Assembly: GCA_000155715.1 (NCBI GenBank) | Contig: DS990599.1 | Span: 1-45,502 of the forward strand | Origin: a gamma proteobacterium HTCC5015 | GTDB lineage: Bacteria; Pseudomonadota; Gammaproteobacteria; HTCC5015 | Reading direction: 5' to 3' | DNA: 45,502 bases | In this document: positions 1 to 13,977 of the stretch, piece after piece | Layout: each line of letters begins with the position of its first letter | Position numbering within the stretch: position 1 is the first letter of the stretch | Program-made: the position numbers and the translations under genes | Notes under the pieces: generated by a model | What the model was told of the DNA's origin: nothing | What the model saw: the letters and a program-made list of their open reading frames with translations, nothing else | Databases searched by the model: none

Positions 1-23
1 CCCGCACTAGTTGGAGTTTGGAC

Positions 24-335
24 ATGTACGCAGTTATCAAAACCGGCGGCAAACAGTACAAAGTAGCCGAAGGCCAAACCGTTCGCGTCGAAAAGCTCGA
101 CGTCGAGTCAGGCGCAGCCGTCGAGTTTGACGAAGTGCTGATGATCGCCAACGGCGACGACGTAAAAGTCGGCGCCCCCGCAATCGAAGGCGCCACTGTA
201 AAAGGCGAAGTGGCCTCACAAGGCCGCGCCAAAAAAGTGGAAATCATCAAGTTCCGTCGTCGTAAGCACTCAATGAAACGCCAAGGTCACCGTCAGTACT
301 ACACTGATGTAAAAATCACTGGCATCAACGGATAA
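24..335 (+). CDS. rplU: 50S ribosomal protein L21
   Basis: Structural protein of the large ribosomal subunit that binds 23S rRNA. The 103-residue product has the usual family length and begins [14 protein letters not shown], the L21 N-terminus. The basic stretch [16 protein letters not shown] near residues 75-90 matches the L21 signature. ATG at 24 is chosen over an in-frame TTG six bases upstream because GGAG at 13-16 sits seven bases before it. rpmA follows after 13 bases, the standard rplU-rpmA pair. The promoter lies outside the window. Confidence 0.98.
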   Translation: MYAVIKTGGKQYKVAEGQTVRVEKLDVESGAAVEFDEVLMIANGDDVKVGAPAIEGATVKGEVASQGRAKKVEIIKFRRRKHSMKRQGHRQYYTDVKITGING

Positions 336-348
336 ATAGGGGTTAAAA

Positions 349-2922
<2,574 letters not shown>

Positions 2923-2926
<4 letters not shown>

Positions 2927-3741
2927 GCGCATCTACGCCAATTGCCATGACAATCGCTGGCTCCGATAGTGGCGGAGGCGCTGGCGTGCAAGCCGACATC
3001 AAGGCCATTTCCGCCACGGGCGCCTTCGCCTGCTCCTGTATTACCGCACTCACCGCCCAAAACACACGAGGCGTCGATGCCATTCACCCCGTGCCCCAAG
3101 CGTTTTTAAAACAGCAAATCGACACCACGCTCAGCGACCTCGATGTCGGCGCGATTAAAATTGGCATGCTCGGCGACCGGGCCACCATCGAAACCGTGGC
3201 GCTGGCACTGCAACAACATCGCCCTCGATGGCTAGTACTCGACCCCGTTATGGTGACCAGCAACGGCGATCTACTCTTGGCAGAGGATGCAGTCGACGCA
3301 CTGGCACAGCAACTTTTGCCACTGGCGCAGTTAATCACACCCAACTTGTACGAAGCGCTGGTACTGCTAAACGAGCCGCGACACCCCCTGCCACAAGAGG
3401 AGTCGATCATTGCCGATTGCGCTGCTCGCCTTTATAAAAAATACGGTGTCGCAACTCTCGTCAAAGGTGGGCGCCAACAGGGTGAACACAGTGTCGACGC
3501 CCTCGCCACTGAACAGGGCGTTAACGTACTAACCACCCGGCGCGTCGAGACGAAAAACACCCACGGAACCGGCTGTTCGCTATCGGCCAGCATCGCCAGT
3601 TTTCTCGCCCAAGGGCTCACCCTGAGCGACGCCGTTGAGCAGGCAAAAGCCTATATTCAAAGCGCCATTGAAGCGGGGGCTCATCGCAATATCGGTGGCG
3701 GTCACGGCCCCATCGAACACTTTTTCGCCCTGCCTCGCTAG
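2923..3741 (+). CDS. thiD: Hydroxymethylpyrimidine/phosphomethylpyrimidine kinase
   Basis: Phosphorylates HMP and HMP-P in thiamine pyrophosphate synthesis. The 272-residue product belongs to the ribokinase-like ThiD family: [19 protein letters not shown] at the N-terminus, KIGMLGD, the [11 protein letters not shown] segment, and the anion-hole motif [10 protein letters not shown] near the C-terminus. The start is taken as GTG at 2923, which overlaps the proB stop (GTGA); ATG at 2947 is an alternative. A longer in-frame extension back into proB is not credible. thiE and hemL, frequent neighbours in pseudomonads, are absent. Confidence 0.95.
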
Positions 3742-3745
3742 GAGA

Positions 3746-4603
3746 CTACAAAAAAGATTGTGTTAGCTGTTCGGAGAGCTGCCACAGCTTCGCTTGAAGC
3801 TGATCGTCTCGGGCAAAGGACTTCACATCCTTCTCTTTCATTTCAAAAAAGAAAATCCCGCTTCGATTGGCCATCTCGGGATCGAGGGCGAGATGTACCA
3901 TCGGCCTTGCGCCCTTCTCGGGGCTAATGAGATAGATTTTTTTCAACAAGCCAAATAGTAGCTTTTCATACCATTTTTGATCGGGCCAGATATTGGTGGC
4001 CACACGACCGGGATGGAAGCAGTTGGAAACAATCCCCGTGCCTTCAAGGCGTGCCGCCAAATCGTTTGAAAACAAGACATTGGCGAGCTTGCTGTCGCAA
4101 TAGGCTTTAAAGACAAAATACTTGCGGCGCTCCCAGTTCACATCATCGACAAAACTCGGATCGGCCATGTAGTGCGCTTCTGACGCAGTGTGGACAATTC
4201 TTGCGCCGCTCGTCGCGCCGGCTTTTTTCAGCGCGGGCAGCAAGTGATGAGTCAGGACAAAGTGCGCGAGATGATTGACCGCGAAGGTGCGCTCGACGCC
4301 ATCCTCGGTTTTCGAGTACGCCATCTCGGCAGTGCCCGCATTGTTGATAAGTAGTTCGATACTCGCATAGCGCTGGGCTAAATCGCGCCCCACCTGGGCT
4401 ACGGACGCCAAGCGGTCGAGCTCGCACTCCACGACATCAATCGCAACATCGGGGGCCTGTGCTTGGATTTGCGCCTTGCAGTGTTCGCCTTTTTCGACAT
4501 TGCGACACAGTAGAACGAGATCAAATCCCGCCTTGGCAACTTGCGTGGCGCCGACCAGACCAATACCGCTGGTGCCGCCTGTGATAATAGCCGTTTTTCC
4601 CAT
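3746..4603 (-). CDS. SDR-family oxidoreductase, retinol-dehydrogenase-like
   Basis: NAD(P)-dependent short-chain dehydrogenase of unknown substrate. The 285-residue product has the cofactor motif TGGTSGIG at residues 8-15, NNAG near 86-89 and the catalytic YCDSK near 165-169. The layout and length resemble the retinol-dehydrogenase/WW-oxidoreductase branch. ATG at 4603 is preferred to an in-frame start 51 bases upstream because it begins just before the Rossmann strand and is preceded by GAGGGGAA. It converges on thiD with a 4-base gap and no visible terminator. It lies 54 bases downstream of hemF and could be the last gene of that run. Confidence 0.85.
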   Translation of the reverse strand: MGKTAIITGGTSGIGLVGATQVAKAGFDLVLLCRNVEKGEHCKAQIQAQAPDVAIDVVECELDRLASVAQVGRDLAQRYASIELLINNAGTAEMAYSKTEDGVERTFAVNHLAHFVLTHHLLPALKKAGATSGARIVHTASEAHYMADPSFVDDVNWERRKYFVFKAYCDSKLANVLFSNDLAARLEGTGIVSNCFHPGRVATNIWPDQKWYEKLLFGLLKKIYLISPEKGARPMVHLALDPEMANRSGIFFFEMKEKDVKSFARDDQLQAKLWQLSEQLTQSFL

Positions 4604-4657
4604 CGCGCTTCCCCTCGAACTAATAGTCAATGGAGAGAATAACACGGCTTTCAAGAA

Positions 4658-6122
<1,465 letters not shown>

Positions 6123-6126
<4 letters not shown>

Positions 6127-8420
6127 GCCTCGTCTTCGCTGGGAGCGTACTGTGGCGCGGGCTCGCTAAAGCGGCAATCCTGCTGCGGACAAACGCGCTC
6201 TGTACCGCGTCGCTTAGTGGTTTTAATCGTAGTGATCGGCCAAGAACACTCGGGGCAAGCCTCCGCTAGTGGCATATTCCACACGGCGTAATCGCAATCG
6301 GGATAGCGATTGCAGGAATAGAATATTTTCCCGCGGCGCGACTTGCGCTTGAGAATACTGCCCTGCTTGCACTTGGGACACTCCACTCCCGTGTCCACGG
6401 GTTTTTCTAGGGGCTCCGTGTGTTTGCAATTCGGGTAGTTGCCGCAACCGATAAACTTGCCATAGCGACTGCGTTTCACCACAAGCTGTCCGCCACAATC
6501 TGGGCAGTCGCGCCCCTCTATCACATCGGGCTCACTGTCATCCTCGTCGACATTGCGCGTGTAATCGCAATCGGGGTAGGCAGAGCATCCAATAAACTTG
6601 CCGCTTCGCCCGAGCTTAATCTGTAGGTGGCTTTGACACTTGGGACATTTCTCTTCGATGTCCTGAGAAGTCACATCGGAGCGACTGACGCCACTCTCCG
6701 TCGTTTGTACGCGCTCGATAAAGGGATTCCAAAAGGTTTTAAGCAAGGGAATCCACTGGCGCTCACCGCGTGCCACTTCGTCGAGTTCGTCTTCTAAGTT
6801 GGCGGTAAAGTCGTAGTCGACATACTGAGTGAAGTGCTGGGTCAAGAAGCGATTGACGACTTCACCCACATCCGTGGGCTGGAAGCGTTTTTTCTCCAAA
6901 ACCACATACTCGCGGTTGATCAGCGTGGAAATAATACTGGCGTAAGTCGAGGGGCGACCGATGCCAAACTCTTCCAGTGTCTTAACCAAGCTGGCCTCTG
7001 TGTAGCGAGGAGGTGGCTCGGTAAAGTGTTGGTCGGTACGCACGGCATCGAGGTCAATCAACTGTCCCTCTTCCAGCGTCGGCAGCATTTTTTCATCTTC
7101 ATCCGCTTTGCTGTCGTCTTTGCCCTCTTGGTACACCTCCATAAAACCGGGGTGTTGAATCGTCGAGCCAGTGGCGCGGAATTGATGCCCGCCCTTTGCG
7201 GTGGCCAAGTCTGCCGCCACCGTATTCATCGTCGCGTGTATCATCTGACAGGCGACGGTTCGCTTCCAAATCAAGCTATACAGGCGATACTGATCTCGAT
7301 CGAGTTTATTTTTGATCTCGTCGGGGTGGCGCAGCACCGATGTCGGACGAATGGCTTCGTGCGCCTCTTGGGCGTTTTTTGATTTGGTTTTAAAACTGCG
7401 CGGCTTATCGGGGACGAAATCCTTGCCATAGCGATCCGCAATCAAATCTCTAATTTCGTCCAGCGCCTCTTGGGCGAGGCTCACCGAGTCCGTACGCATA
7501 TAGGTAATCAGGCCGACGGGGCCATCGCCCGTATCAATACCCTCGTATAACTTTTGAGCCACGGTCATCGTGCGCGAGGAGGAGAAGCCCAGCTTGCGCA
7601 CCGCCTCCTGTTGTAGCGTCGAGGTAGTGAAGGGCGGCGCGGGGTTGCGGCGACGCTGTTTGCGGTCGACCTTGGCCACTTTCAAGCGGCCATCGGCGGC
7701 TTCGCTTAAATCACTTTGAACTTGCTTGGCGTGCTTTTCCGTCTCAATGGTGAATTGTTTGACCTTTTCACCGGACAGCACGCTCAATTTGGCGACAAAG
7801 GCCTGCTTGGCTTTTTTAAGATCGGCCTCCACCGTCCAGTACTCGCGTGGCTTAAATTGCTCGATCTGCTGTTCGCGTTCGACGATCAACCGCAGTGCGG
7901 GGCTCTGAACGCGCCCCGCTGAGAGGCCTCGGCGAATCTTGCGCCACAACAGCGGCGACAGGTTAAAGCCCACGAGATAGTCGAGCGCACGGCGCGCCTG
8001 CTGCGCGTCGATCAAATCGGTCGACAGCGTGCGCGGGTTCGCCACGGCCTCTTGTACGGCGCGCTTGGTAATCTCATTAAAAACAATGCGGTGTACTTCT
8101 TTATCTTTAAGAATCCCCGCATCTTCTAGCAATTCTTTTAAATGCCATGAAATGGCTTCACCTTCGCGGTCGGGGTCAGTCGCGAGATAGAGTGCGTCAG
8201 CCTTTTTCATGGCCTTTTTAATCTCGCTGACATGCTTTCCATTACGCTCTATAGGCTCGTAAACCATGGCGAAATCGTTGTTGGGATCTACGGCGCCTTC
8301 CTTGGGCTTTAGATCGCGCACGTGACCATAGGAGGCCATGACTTCGTAGTCTTTCCCCAGATACTTTTTAATCGTTTTCGATTTGGCTGGGGACTCAACA
8401 ATGACTAAATTTTTGCTCAT
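6123..8420 (-). CDS. topA: DNA topoisomerase I
   Basis: Type IA topoisomerase that relaxes negative supercoils. The 765-residue product starts MSKNLVIVESPAKSKT (Toprim) with ATDPDREGEAISWHL near 80, LSAGRVQSPALR near 165, and the active-site tyrosine in ITYMRTDSVSL near 320. The C-terminus has four four-cysteine zinc ribbons (CPKC..CSAYPDC, CPDC..CGNYPNC, CPKC..CNRYPDC, CPEC..CPQQDC). It is about 100 residues shorter than E. coli TopA. It lies between dprA and tsaC, genes that are direct neighbours in Pseudomonas. A good sigma-70 promoter precedes it at 8494-8522. Confidence 0.97.
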
Positions 8421-8493
8421 GCGGGTTCTCTATGTCCTGCTGGGCGTTAGGGCCCGCGTGCAATAATGCGCGCGAACCACGACAAGGCGGCCA

Positions 8494-8522
8494 TATATAA
8501 GGTGTCAGTGACTGGATTGCAA
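8494..8522 (-). promoter_or_regulatory. Putative sigma-70 promoter of topA
   Basis: On the minus strand, TTGCAA (8522-8517) and TATATA (8499-8494) are separated by 17 bases, about 75 bases upstream of the topA ATG. This suggests topA is transcribed independently of dprA. Read from consensus only. Confidence 0.55.
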
Positions 8523-8543
8523 GGAAAAGGCCTCAAGTGATCG

Positions 8544-9665
8544 CTACTTTAACCGTTGATAACGCCCCCCGGGCTCGGCGCTGACGCGGCCTTCTAGCTC
8601 TAGAATGAGCAACATAGAGGCGAGTTCAGACGCGTCAAAATCCGTTTGTTGGACGAGGGCGTCTAACGTCACCGGGTCAAAACCCATGGCCTGCAACAAG
8701 GCCTCGTGATCGGAATCGAGCGGAGGGTCTGCCGACAGTGCCTCGCTGGCACTCACTGAGGTCTCTACCCCCTCAGCGAGCCGAGCTCTCAATTGTGGCG
8801 CCAATTCCTCAAGGATGTCTTCGGCCGACTCTACCAGTTTTGCGCCCTGCTTAATGAGAGCGTGACAGCCTTTGGCCGTGGGCTGGTGGATCGACCCTGG
8901 CATGGCAAAGACCTCCCGCCCCTGTTCTTGAGCAAAACGCGCCGTAATCAAAGAACCACTGCGCAGCGTTGCCTCGACAACTAACACCCCCGTACTCAGG
9001 CCTGCAATCACGCGATTGCGCTGGGGAAAGTGAGATTTTTGTGGCGTCGAGCCCAACGGAAATTCCGTCACCAAGGCCCCGCCTTCGGCAACAATGCGGT
9101 GGGCTAAATCGCGATGCTTGGCGGGATATACACGGTCCGCGCCCGTCGCCATGACCGCCACCGTTGACCCCGTGGAAGCTAGGGCTCCCTCGTGGCAAGC
9201 CCCATCAATACCCAGTGCCAAACCACTGGTCATCACCAAGCCTTGGGCCGCAAGATGCTTCGCAAACGCTCGGGCACTCTCCGCTCCTTGGCGGCTGGCG
9301 CTACGACTGCCCACCATGGCGAGCTGGGGGTCACGCAACAGGGATACATCCCCCAAAACCGCGAGCACGGCGGGTGGGCGGGCAATATCTTCTAGCTGGG
9401 GCGGGTAGTCGGGATGACCTCGATAAATGAGGTGGCGAGCACTCTCCGCCTCAACCCAATCTCTCGCTTGAGCAACCGAGGCCGGCGACTGCTCGGCCTG
9501 TAAAAAGGCAATCGCCTCATCGCTCAATCCACACTCCCGCAATTGATTGGGGCGCATACGCAAAACCGCCGGCGCAGAGCCGGCGGTACTGACCAATCGA
9601 GCCGAGGTAGCTGCGCCTAGGTTGGGGGCCAACCAAAGCCGCAACCACGCCGAGAGCTCATCCAT
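8544..9665 (-). CDS. dprA: DNA-processing protein DprA
   Basis: Loads RecA on incoming single-stranded DNA during natural transformation. The 373-residue product has an N-terminal helical domain (about 1-75), a Rossmann-like DprA core with MVGSRSASRQG, SGLALGIDGACHEGAL, FPLGSTPQKSHFPQRNRVIAGLS and GREVFAMPGS, and a C-terminal winged-helix segment (DALVQQTDFDASELASMLL). ATG at 9665 lies 29 bases after the LysM gene stop, so the two probably share a transcript. Other competence genes are not in the window. Confidence 0.95.
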   Translation of the reverse strand: MDELSAWLRLWLAPNLGAATSARLVSTAGSAPAVLRMRPNQLRECGLSDEAIAFLQAEQSPASVAQARDWVEAESARHLIYRGHPDYPPQLEDIARPPAVLAVLGDVSLLRDPQLAMVGSRSASRQGAESARAFAKHLAAQGLVMTSGLALGIDGACHEGALASTGSTVAVMATGADRVYPAKHRDLAHRIVAEGGALVTEFPLGSTPQKSHFPQRNRVIAGLSTGVLVVEATLRSGSLITARFAQEQGREVFAMPGSIHQPTAKGCHALIKQGAKLVESAEDILEELAPQLRARLAEGVETSVSASEALSADPPLDSDHEALLQAMGFDPVTLDALVQQTDFDASELASMLLILELEGRVSAEPGGRYQRLK

Positions 9666-9694
9666 GAGTATTCACCTCTCGCGTAATAATGTGC

Positions 9695-10996
9695 TTAGTA
9701 GTCTTTGGCTAACTCGGGGTTGCGCACCGTGTCGCCAACGTGAATCGCTCGGCTTGAATCGACAATCAACACATAGCTCACACGGTCAAATACGCGGAAC
9801 ACCATGCCCAAACCCGCTTGAACCTTAGGCAATTGAACTAGGCGCGACCGTGTGGAGCCGGGAACCGGCTCGCGAATAATGGCTCCCGATTGATCGATAG
9901 CCAGCACATTACCGTGCTCGACTCCGTCTCGAGCGCCCTTATTGATAATGAATACTTCATTCGTCGCCACATTGGAAATCGCATTGTGCAAAGCAATGAT
10001 TTCACCGGTCACTTCGACCTCTGGCGCCTTGGGAACAAAGTTATACTTCGTGGTCTCAGAATTGTTGATGGGTAGCAGCAGATCGCCGGTTAGCACTTCT
10101 CGCTTCACGCTTCCCAAGCTAAAGGTCGACAACTCACCATCCACCTCAAAGGCCTCGAGTCGCGCTTTCCCAATTTCTAGTGCCTCTCGGCCTAAAATAT
10201 CCGTCGACCCCGGTGTGGTGAAGGTGCGGCCTAGGCGAACAATTTCGAATCGCTGGTTTTGATCGTCCTCCACACCACGGGCATACACCTTAGTCCCCGT
10301 CGCCGAGATCAAACGATTATCCAGCGAACCGATGATGCGCGGTAAATTGTCCAATTGCTCTTTGGTCAAAACATGCGAAGAGGACAAAAATGGGCCTATC
10401 GATGCCATCGACAGGGTGGGAATAGCCTCGTCAATTGACATCGCACGCACACGCGGCTTAAGCGAAGTCACTTTGTCCGACACCTTTTCTTCATAGGAAA
10501 TCGCACCGTCTTCACCGCGCACGACGCGCAGTTGAGGGCGGTTGCCGACATAGGACATCACCAGCACATCGCCCGGATAAATTAGATGGGGATTTACGAT
10601 CTGTGGATTGAAATACCACAGCTCGGGCCACTGCCAAGGATTTTCCAAATACTGACTGGCCAAATCCCATAGCGTATCGCCCTTCTGCACCGTATAGCGC
10701 TCGGGGGCAGAATCGCGGATCTTAATAATCTCGGGGCGAGGTGGCTCTCGCACCACAACCTCAGTCTCTTGATCGACCGACTGCGCCTCAGTTGTCTCGG
10801 CGGGCTCATAAGCAGCGGCGTCCTGCCCATCACTAAACGAGAACTCTTCGCTCTCTTGAACCTGTCCCGAAGAGGAACAAGCCGCCAGCAAAACTGCTAC
10901 ACTTACCCCTAGGCTAGCGCCTAAGGCAGCCTTTCCGATCTGATTTAAGCCATTGAATTTAGCAGGTTTTTTATTTCGGTTGCCGCTTGCAAACAT
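9695..10996 (-). CDS. LysM-domain lipoprotein (PA0020-type)
   Basis: Predicted envelope protein that binds peptidoglycan through one LysM domain. The 433-residue product has a positively charged N-terminus, a hydrophobic segment ending in a lipobox-like VAVLLAACSSS (Cys near 40), an acidic low-complexity linker, a LysM domain (RYTVQKGDTLWDLASQYL to YPGDVLVM) and a large C-terminal region without a motif I can name. ATG at 10996 is preferred to a TTG six bases upstream. Position opposite def and ahead of dprA matches the Pseudomonas PA0020 locus. Its exact role is unknown. Confidence 0.85.
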   Translation of the reverse strand: MFASGNRNKKPAKFNGLNQIGKAALGASLGVSVAVLLAACSSSGQVQESEEFSFSDGQDAAAYEPAETTEAQSVDQETEVVVREPPRPEIIKIRDSAPERYTVQKGDTLWDLASQYLENPWQWPELWYFNPQIVNPHLIYPGDVLVMSYVGNRPQLRVVRGEDGAISYEEKVSDKVTSLKPRVRAMSIDEAIPTLSMASIGPFLSSSHVLTKEQLDNLPRIIGSLDNRLISATGTKVYARGVEDDQNQRFEIVRLGRTFTTPGSTDILGREALEIGKARLEAFEVDGELSTFSLGSVKREVLTGDLLLPINNSETTKYNFVPKAPEVEVTGEIIALHNAISNVATNEVFIINKGARDGVEHGNVLAIDQSGAIIREPVPGSTRSRLVQLPKVQAGLGMVFRVFDRVSYVLIVDSSRAIHVGDTVRNPELAKDY

Positions 10997-11098
10997 TATC
11001 AATTACTCGCGAGTTGTGATTTGCGGAGCCTTGAAAAAGGATTTTTTAGGGCCACTTAATGCAATACAATCATAGTCTTACGAGACAATATTGTAAAT

Positions 11099-11117
11099 TT
11101 ACTAGAAAATCTAGTAA
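11099..11117. repeat. Inverted repeat in the def upstream region
   Basis: TTACTAGA and TCTAGTAA are perfect 8-base arms around AAA, 17 bases before the def ATG, in an AT-rich stretch between the divergent LysM gene and def. It could be an operator or a 5'-UTR hairpin. No recognisable Shine-Dalgarno sequence lies between it and the start codon. Confidence 0.6.
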
Positions 11118-11133
11118 CAACTGATTTCACACT

Positions 11134-11643
11134 ATGGCCAAACTTGAAATTTTACACTTCCCCGATCCGCGCCTGAGACAAGCCTGCAAGCCCGTCGAAC
11201 AGGTCGACGACGAACTGCGCCAGTTCATCGATGATATGTTTGAAACCATGTACGACGCGCCCGGCATTGGATTGGCAGCCATTCAAGTAAACCGCCACGA
11301 GCGCCTTTTAATCACCGATGTCTCCGAGGACGCATCCAACCCCTTGGTATTCATCAACCCCGAGATCATTGAAGCCGACGGCGTTGAAGTCACCCAAGAG
11401 GGCTGCCTCTCCGTGCCCGGCTTTTACGAAAACGTCGAGCGGGCCGAACACATTGTAGTGAAAGCACTCGACCGCGATGGCAAAGCCTTTGAAATGGCCT
11501 GCGATGGGCTACAGGCCGTTTGTGTTCAACACGAAATCGATCATCTCGATGGCAAGCTGTTCGTCGACTACCTCTCGCCACTCAAGCGCAATCGCATTCA
11601 GAAAAAACTCGAGAAATTGAAAAAACAGGGTCGAGTCGCCTAG
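11134..11643 (+). CDS. def: Peptide deformylase
   Basis: Removes the N-formyl group from nascent proteins. The 169-residue product has all three family motifs: GIGLAAIQ (45-51), EGCLS with the metal-ligand Cys91, and QHEIDHLDG with His133, catalytic Glu134 and His137. ATG at 11134 gives the standard N-terminus [15 protein letters not shown], although no clear ribosome-binding site precedes it. fmt follows after 30 bases; the two enzymes act at opposite ends of the formyl-methionine cycle. Confidence 0.97.
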   Translation: MAKLEILHFPDPRLRQACKPVEQVDDELRQFIDDMFETMYDAPGIGLAAIQVNRHERLLITDVSEDASNPLVFINPEIIEADGVEVTQEGCLSVPGFYENVERAEHIVVKALDRDGKAFEMACDGLQAVCVQHEIDHLDGKLFVDYLSPLKRNRIQKKLEKLKKQGRVA

Positions 11644-11673
11644 CTTGCCCACCAGAACCCAACACTGCCTACT

Positions 11674-12633
11674 ATGAGCCCTCAACGTATCGTCTACGCG
11701 GGCACGCCAGATTTTGCCGTGCCCGCCCTAGAACAACTCATCGCCGCCCGCGATGAGCACAATATCGACATTGTCGGCGTGTACACCCAGCCCGATCGTC
11801 CAGCGGGGCGCGGCCGCCAACTCAAACCCAGCCCCGTCAAACAATGCGCGCTCGATCACCAACTCCCTGTTTTTCAACCCGAGCATTTTAAAGATAGCAA
11901 TGCACAGCGCCAGCTCACCGAGCTCGCGCCCGATTTGATGGTCGTCGCGGCCTACGGCTTACTGCTGCCGCTATCTGTGTTGCAGACACCGCGCATGGGT
12001 TGCGTCAATCTGCACGCCTCACTACTGCCGCGCTGGCGCGGCGCCGCCCCCATTCAGCGAGCGATTGAGGCAGGCGATAGCGAAACAGGCATTACGCTGA
12101 TGCAAATGGCCGAAGGGCTAGATACTGGCGATATGCTCGCCAAAGCCACCGTCCCCATCGACGAAACCACCACCGGCGGTCGCCTACACGATCAACTCGC
12201 CGAGCTCGGCGGACAGCTATTAAAAACCCACTTGTCCGAGCTACTCTCGGGGCAGCTCAACGGAGAAGCTCAAGAAGACGCACTGAGCAATTACGCCCGC
12301 AAGCTCGACAAGGCTGAAGCCAACATTGTGTGGAGCGATAGCGCTCTCGCCATCGCTCGCCGCATCCGCGCCTTCAACCCATGGCCTGTAGCCTCGACCC
12401 GATACAGCGATGGCGCGCTGCGGCTTTGGCTAGCAACGGCGGCGGATAACGGTGCAGCCACCACGCCCGGCACCGTGCTCCAATGCAATAAACATGGCAT
12501 TGTCGTGAGCTGTGGTGAAGATGGCAGTCAGCGCCTAAACATCTCTCAACTACAGCGCCCCGGAGGCAAACCGATGGACGCCTCTGCTTTTGCCAACGCC
12601 GTCGATCTCAGCGGCCAGGTACTCGGCTCGTGA
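11674..12633 (+). CDS. fmt: Methionyl-tRNA formyltransferase
   Basis: Formylates initiator Met-tRNA using 10-formyl-THF. The 319-residue product begins with RIVYAGTPDFAVPALEQL, contains the catalytic NLHASLLPRWRGAAPIQRAI region near 108-127 and the LDTGDML motif near 150, and has a C-terminal OB-like domain (FNPWPVA, WLATA). It ends overlapping the rsmB GTG start by 4 bp. The def-fmt-rsmB-trkA order is the same as in pseudomonads. Confidence 0.97.
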   Translation: MSPQRIVYAGTPDFAVPALEQLIAARDEHNIDIVGVYTQPDRPAGRGRQLKPSPVKQCALDHQLPVFQPEHFKDSNAQRQLTELAPDLMVVAAYGLLLPLSVLQTPRMGCVNLHASLLPRWRGAAPIQRAIEAGDSETGITLMQMAEGLDTGDMLAKATVPIDETTTGGRLHDQLAELGGQLLKTHLSELLSGQLNGEAQEDALSNYARKLDKAEANIVWSDSALAIARRIRAFNPWPVASTRYSDGALRLWLATAADNGAATTPGTVLQCNKHGIVVSCGEDGSQRLNISQLQRPGGKPMDASAFANAVDLSGQVLGS

Positions 12634-13925
12634 ACGCTCGGCAGCAGGCGCTACGCGCCATTACCTCCGTGCAGCAGGGCCAGTCCCTAAGCGCCGCACT
12701 GCCCGATTTGCTCGCGCCACTGCCCAAGCGCGACCGCGGCCTTTGCCAAGAGTTGAGCTACGGCAGCCTGCGCTACTACCACCGCTATGAATGGCTAAGC
12801 CAACAACTGCTCAAAAAGCCGTTTAAACACAAAGACAGCGACCTGCAGGCGGTACTCGCGCTAGGCCTGTATCAGCTGTTTGAAATGCGCATCCCCGACC
12901 ACGCTGCCGTTTCAAATACCGTCGCGCTGGTCAACGGGCTTAAAAAATCTTGGGCCAAGGGCGTCATCAATGCCGTGCTGCGCAACGCGCTGCGCCAACG
13001 CGATGAGTGGCGCGGAAAAATCGCCGATGAAGAGGCCGCCCAACACAGCCTGCCTCGCTGGCTGTTGAATTTTTTGGAAGGCAACTGGCCCGATCAGTGG
13101 ACAGGCATCGCCGAGGCCTCGCTCGCCAAGCCTCCAATGACGCTGCGCATTTCTGGGGGAGCACGCGATCAATACCGCCAACGTCTCTCTGCACTCGATA
13201 TCGAATGCCACGCCCCCGAGCGCGCCGACTGGGCCTTAACCATCACCCCGCCTGTCGACACCGATGTGCTGCCCGGCTTTGCCAAAGGTGAGGCCTCCGT
13301 GCAGGACGCCGCGGCCCAATGGGCAGCTCCGCTCCTCAACCCACAAGCGGGCGAGCGCGTTTTAGACGCCTGTGCCGCCCCCGGTGGCAAAACGGGGCAT
13401 ATGCTCGAATGGGCCAGCGCCCTCGATCTCGTCGCTCTAGACTTAGAACCCAAGCGCCTCGCTAGGGTTGAACAAAATCTCACCCGACTGGGCCGAAGTG
13501 CCGAGCTGCTCAGCGCCGACCTGCGCGATACCGCGCGCTGGTGGAACGGACAGGCCTTCGACCGCATCCTGCTCGACGCCCCCTGTTCAGCGAGTGGCGT
13601 CATTCGCCGCCACCCCGATATCAAACTATTGCGTCAACCAGAGGACATCAACGCACTGGTCGAACTACAGGCCCAGTGTCTAGACGCCGCATGGTCCACC
13701 CTAAAAGAGGGCGGCACACTGCTCTATGCCACCTGCTCTCTCTTCAAAGCAGAGAATCAGCACCAAGTTCGGGAATTCCTAGAGCGCCACTCCGACGCCG
13801 CACTGGATGCCTTCAGCGAAACCGCACTGCCGGGTATCGATACGGGCTACGGGCAACAATTTTTCCCCGGCGGCCCGTTTAATGGCGATGGTTTTTTCTA
13901 CGCCCGCCTCCGCAAGCGCCCATAA
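12630..13925 (+). CDS. rsmB: 16S rRNA m5C967 methyltransferase
   Basis: SAM-dependent methylation of C967 of 16S rRNA. The 431-residue product has an N-terminal NusB-like RNA-binding domain (about 1-140) and a C-terminal Rossmann methyltransferase domain with the SAM loop DACAAPGGKTGHML, the LLDAPCSASGVIRRHPD motif with one catalytic cysteine and YATCSLF with the other. GTG at 12630 overlaps the fmt stop. Length matches E. coli RsmB (429 residues). Confidence 0.96.
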   Translation: MNARQQALRAITSVQQGQSLSAALPDLLAPLPKRDRGLCQELSYGSLRYYHRYEWLSQQLLKKPFKHKDSDLQAVLALGLYQLFEMRIPDHAAVSNTVALVNGLKKSWAKGVINAVLRNALRQRDEWRGKIADEEAAQHSLPRWLLNFLEGNWPDQWTGIAEASLAKPPMTLRISGGARDQYRQRLSALDIECHAPERADWALTITPPVDTDVLPGFAKGEASVQDAAAQWAAPLLNPQAGERVLDACAAPGGKTGHMLEWASALDLVALDLEPKRLARVEQNLTRLGRSAELLSADLRDTARWWNGQAFDRILLDAPCSASGVIRRHPDIKLLRQPEDINALVELQAQCLDAAWSTLKEGGTLLYATCSLFKAENQHQVREFLERHSDAALDAFSETALPGIDTGYGQQFFPGGPFNGDGFFYARLRKRP

Positions 13926-13977
13926 AACGCTACACAGTGGCTGCCAATCTAGGGCAAAGCGTCTAGAATAGACAGCC

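Noticed and set aside
6834-7382. 182-residue open frame on the plus strand inside topA
   Set aside because: Antisense shadow of TopA codons; no family signature and no upstream signals.
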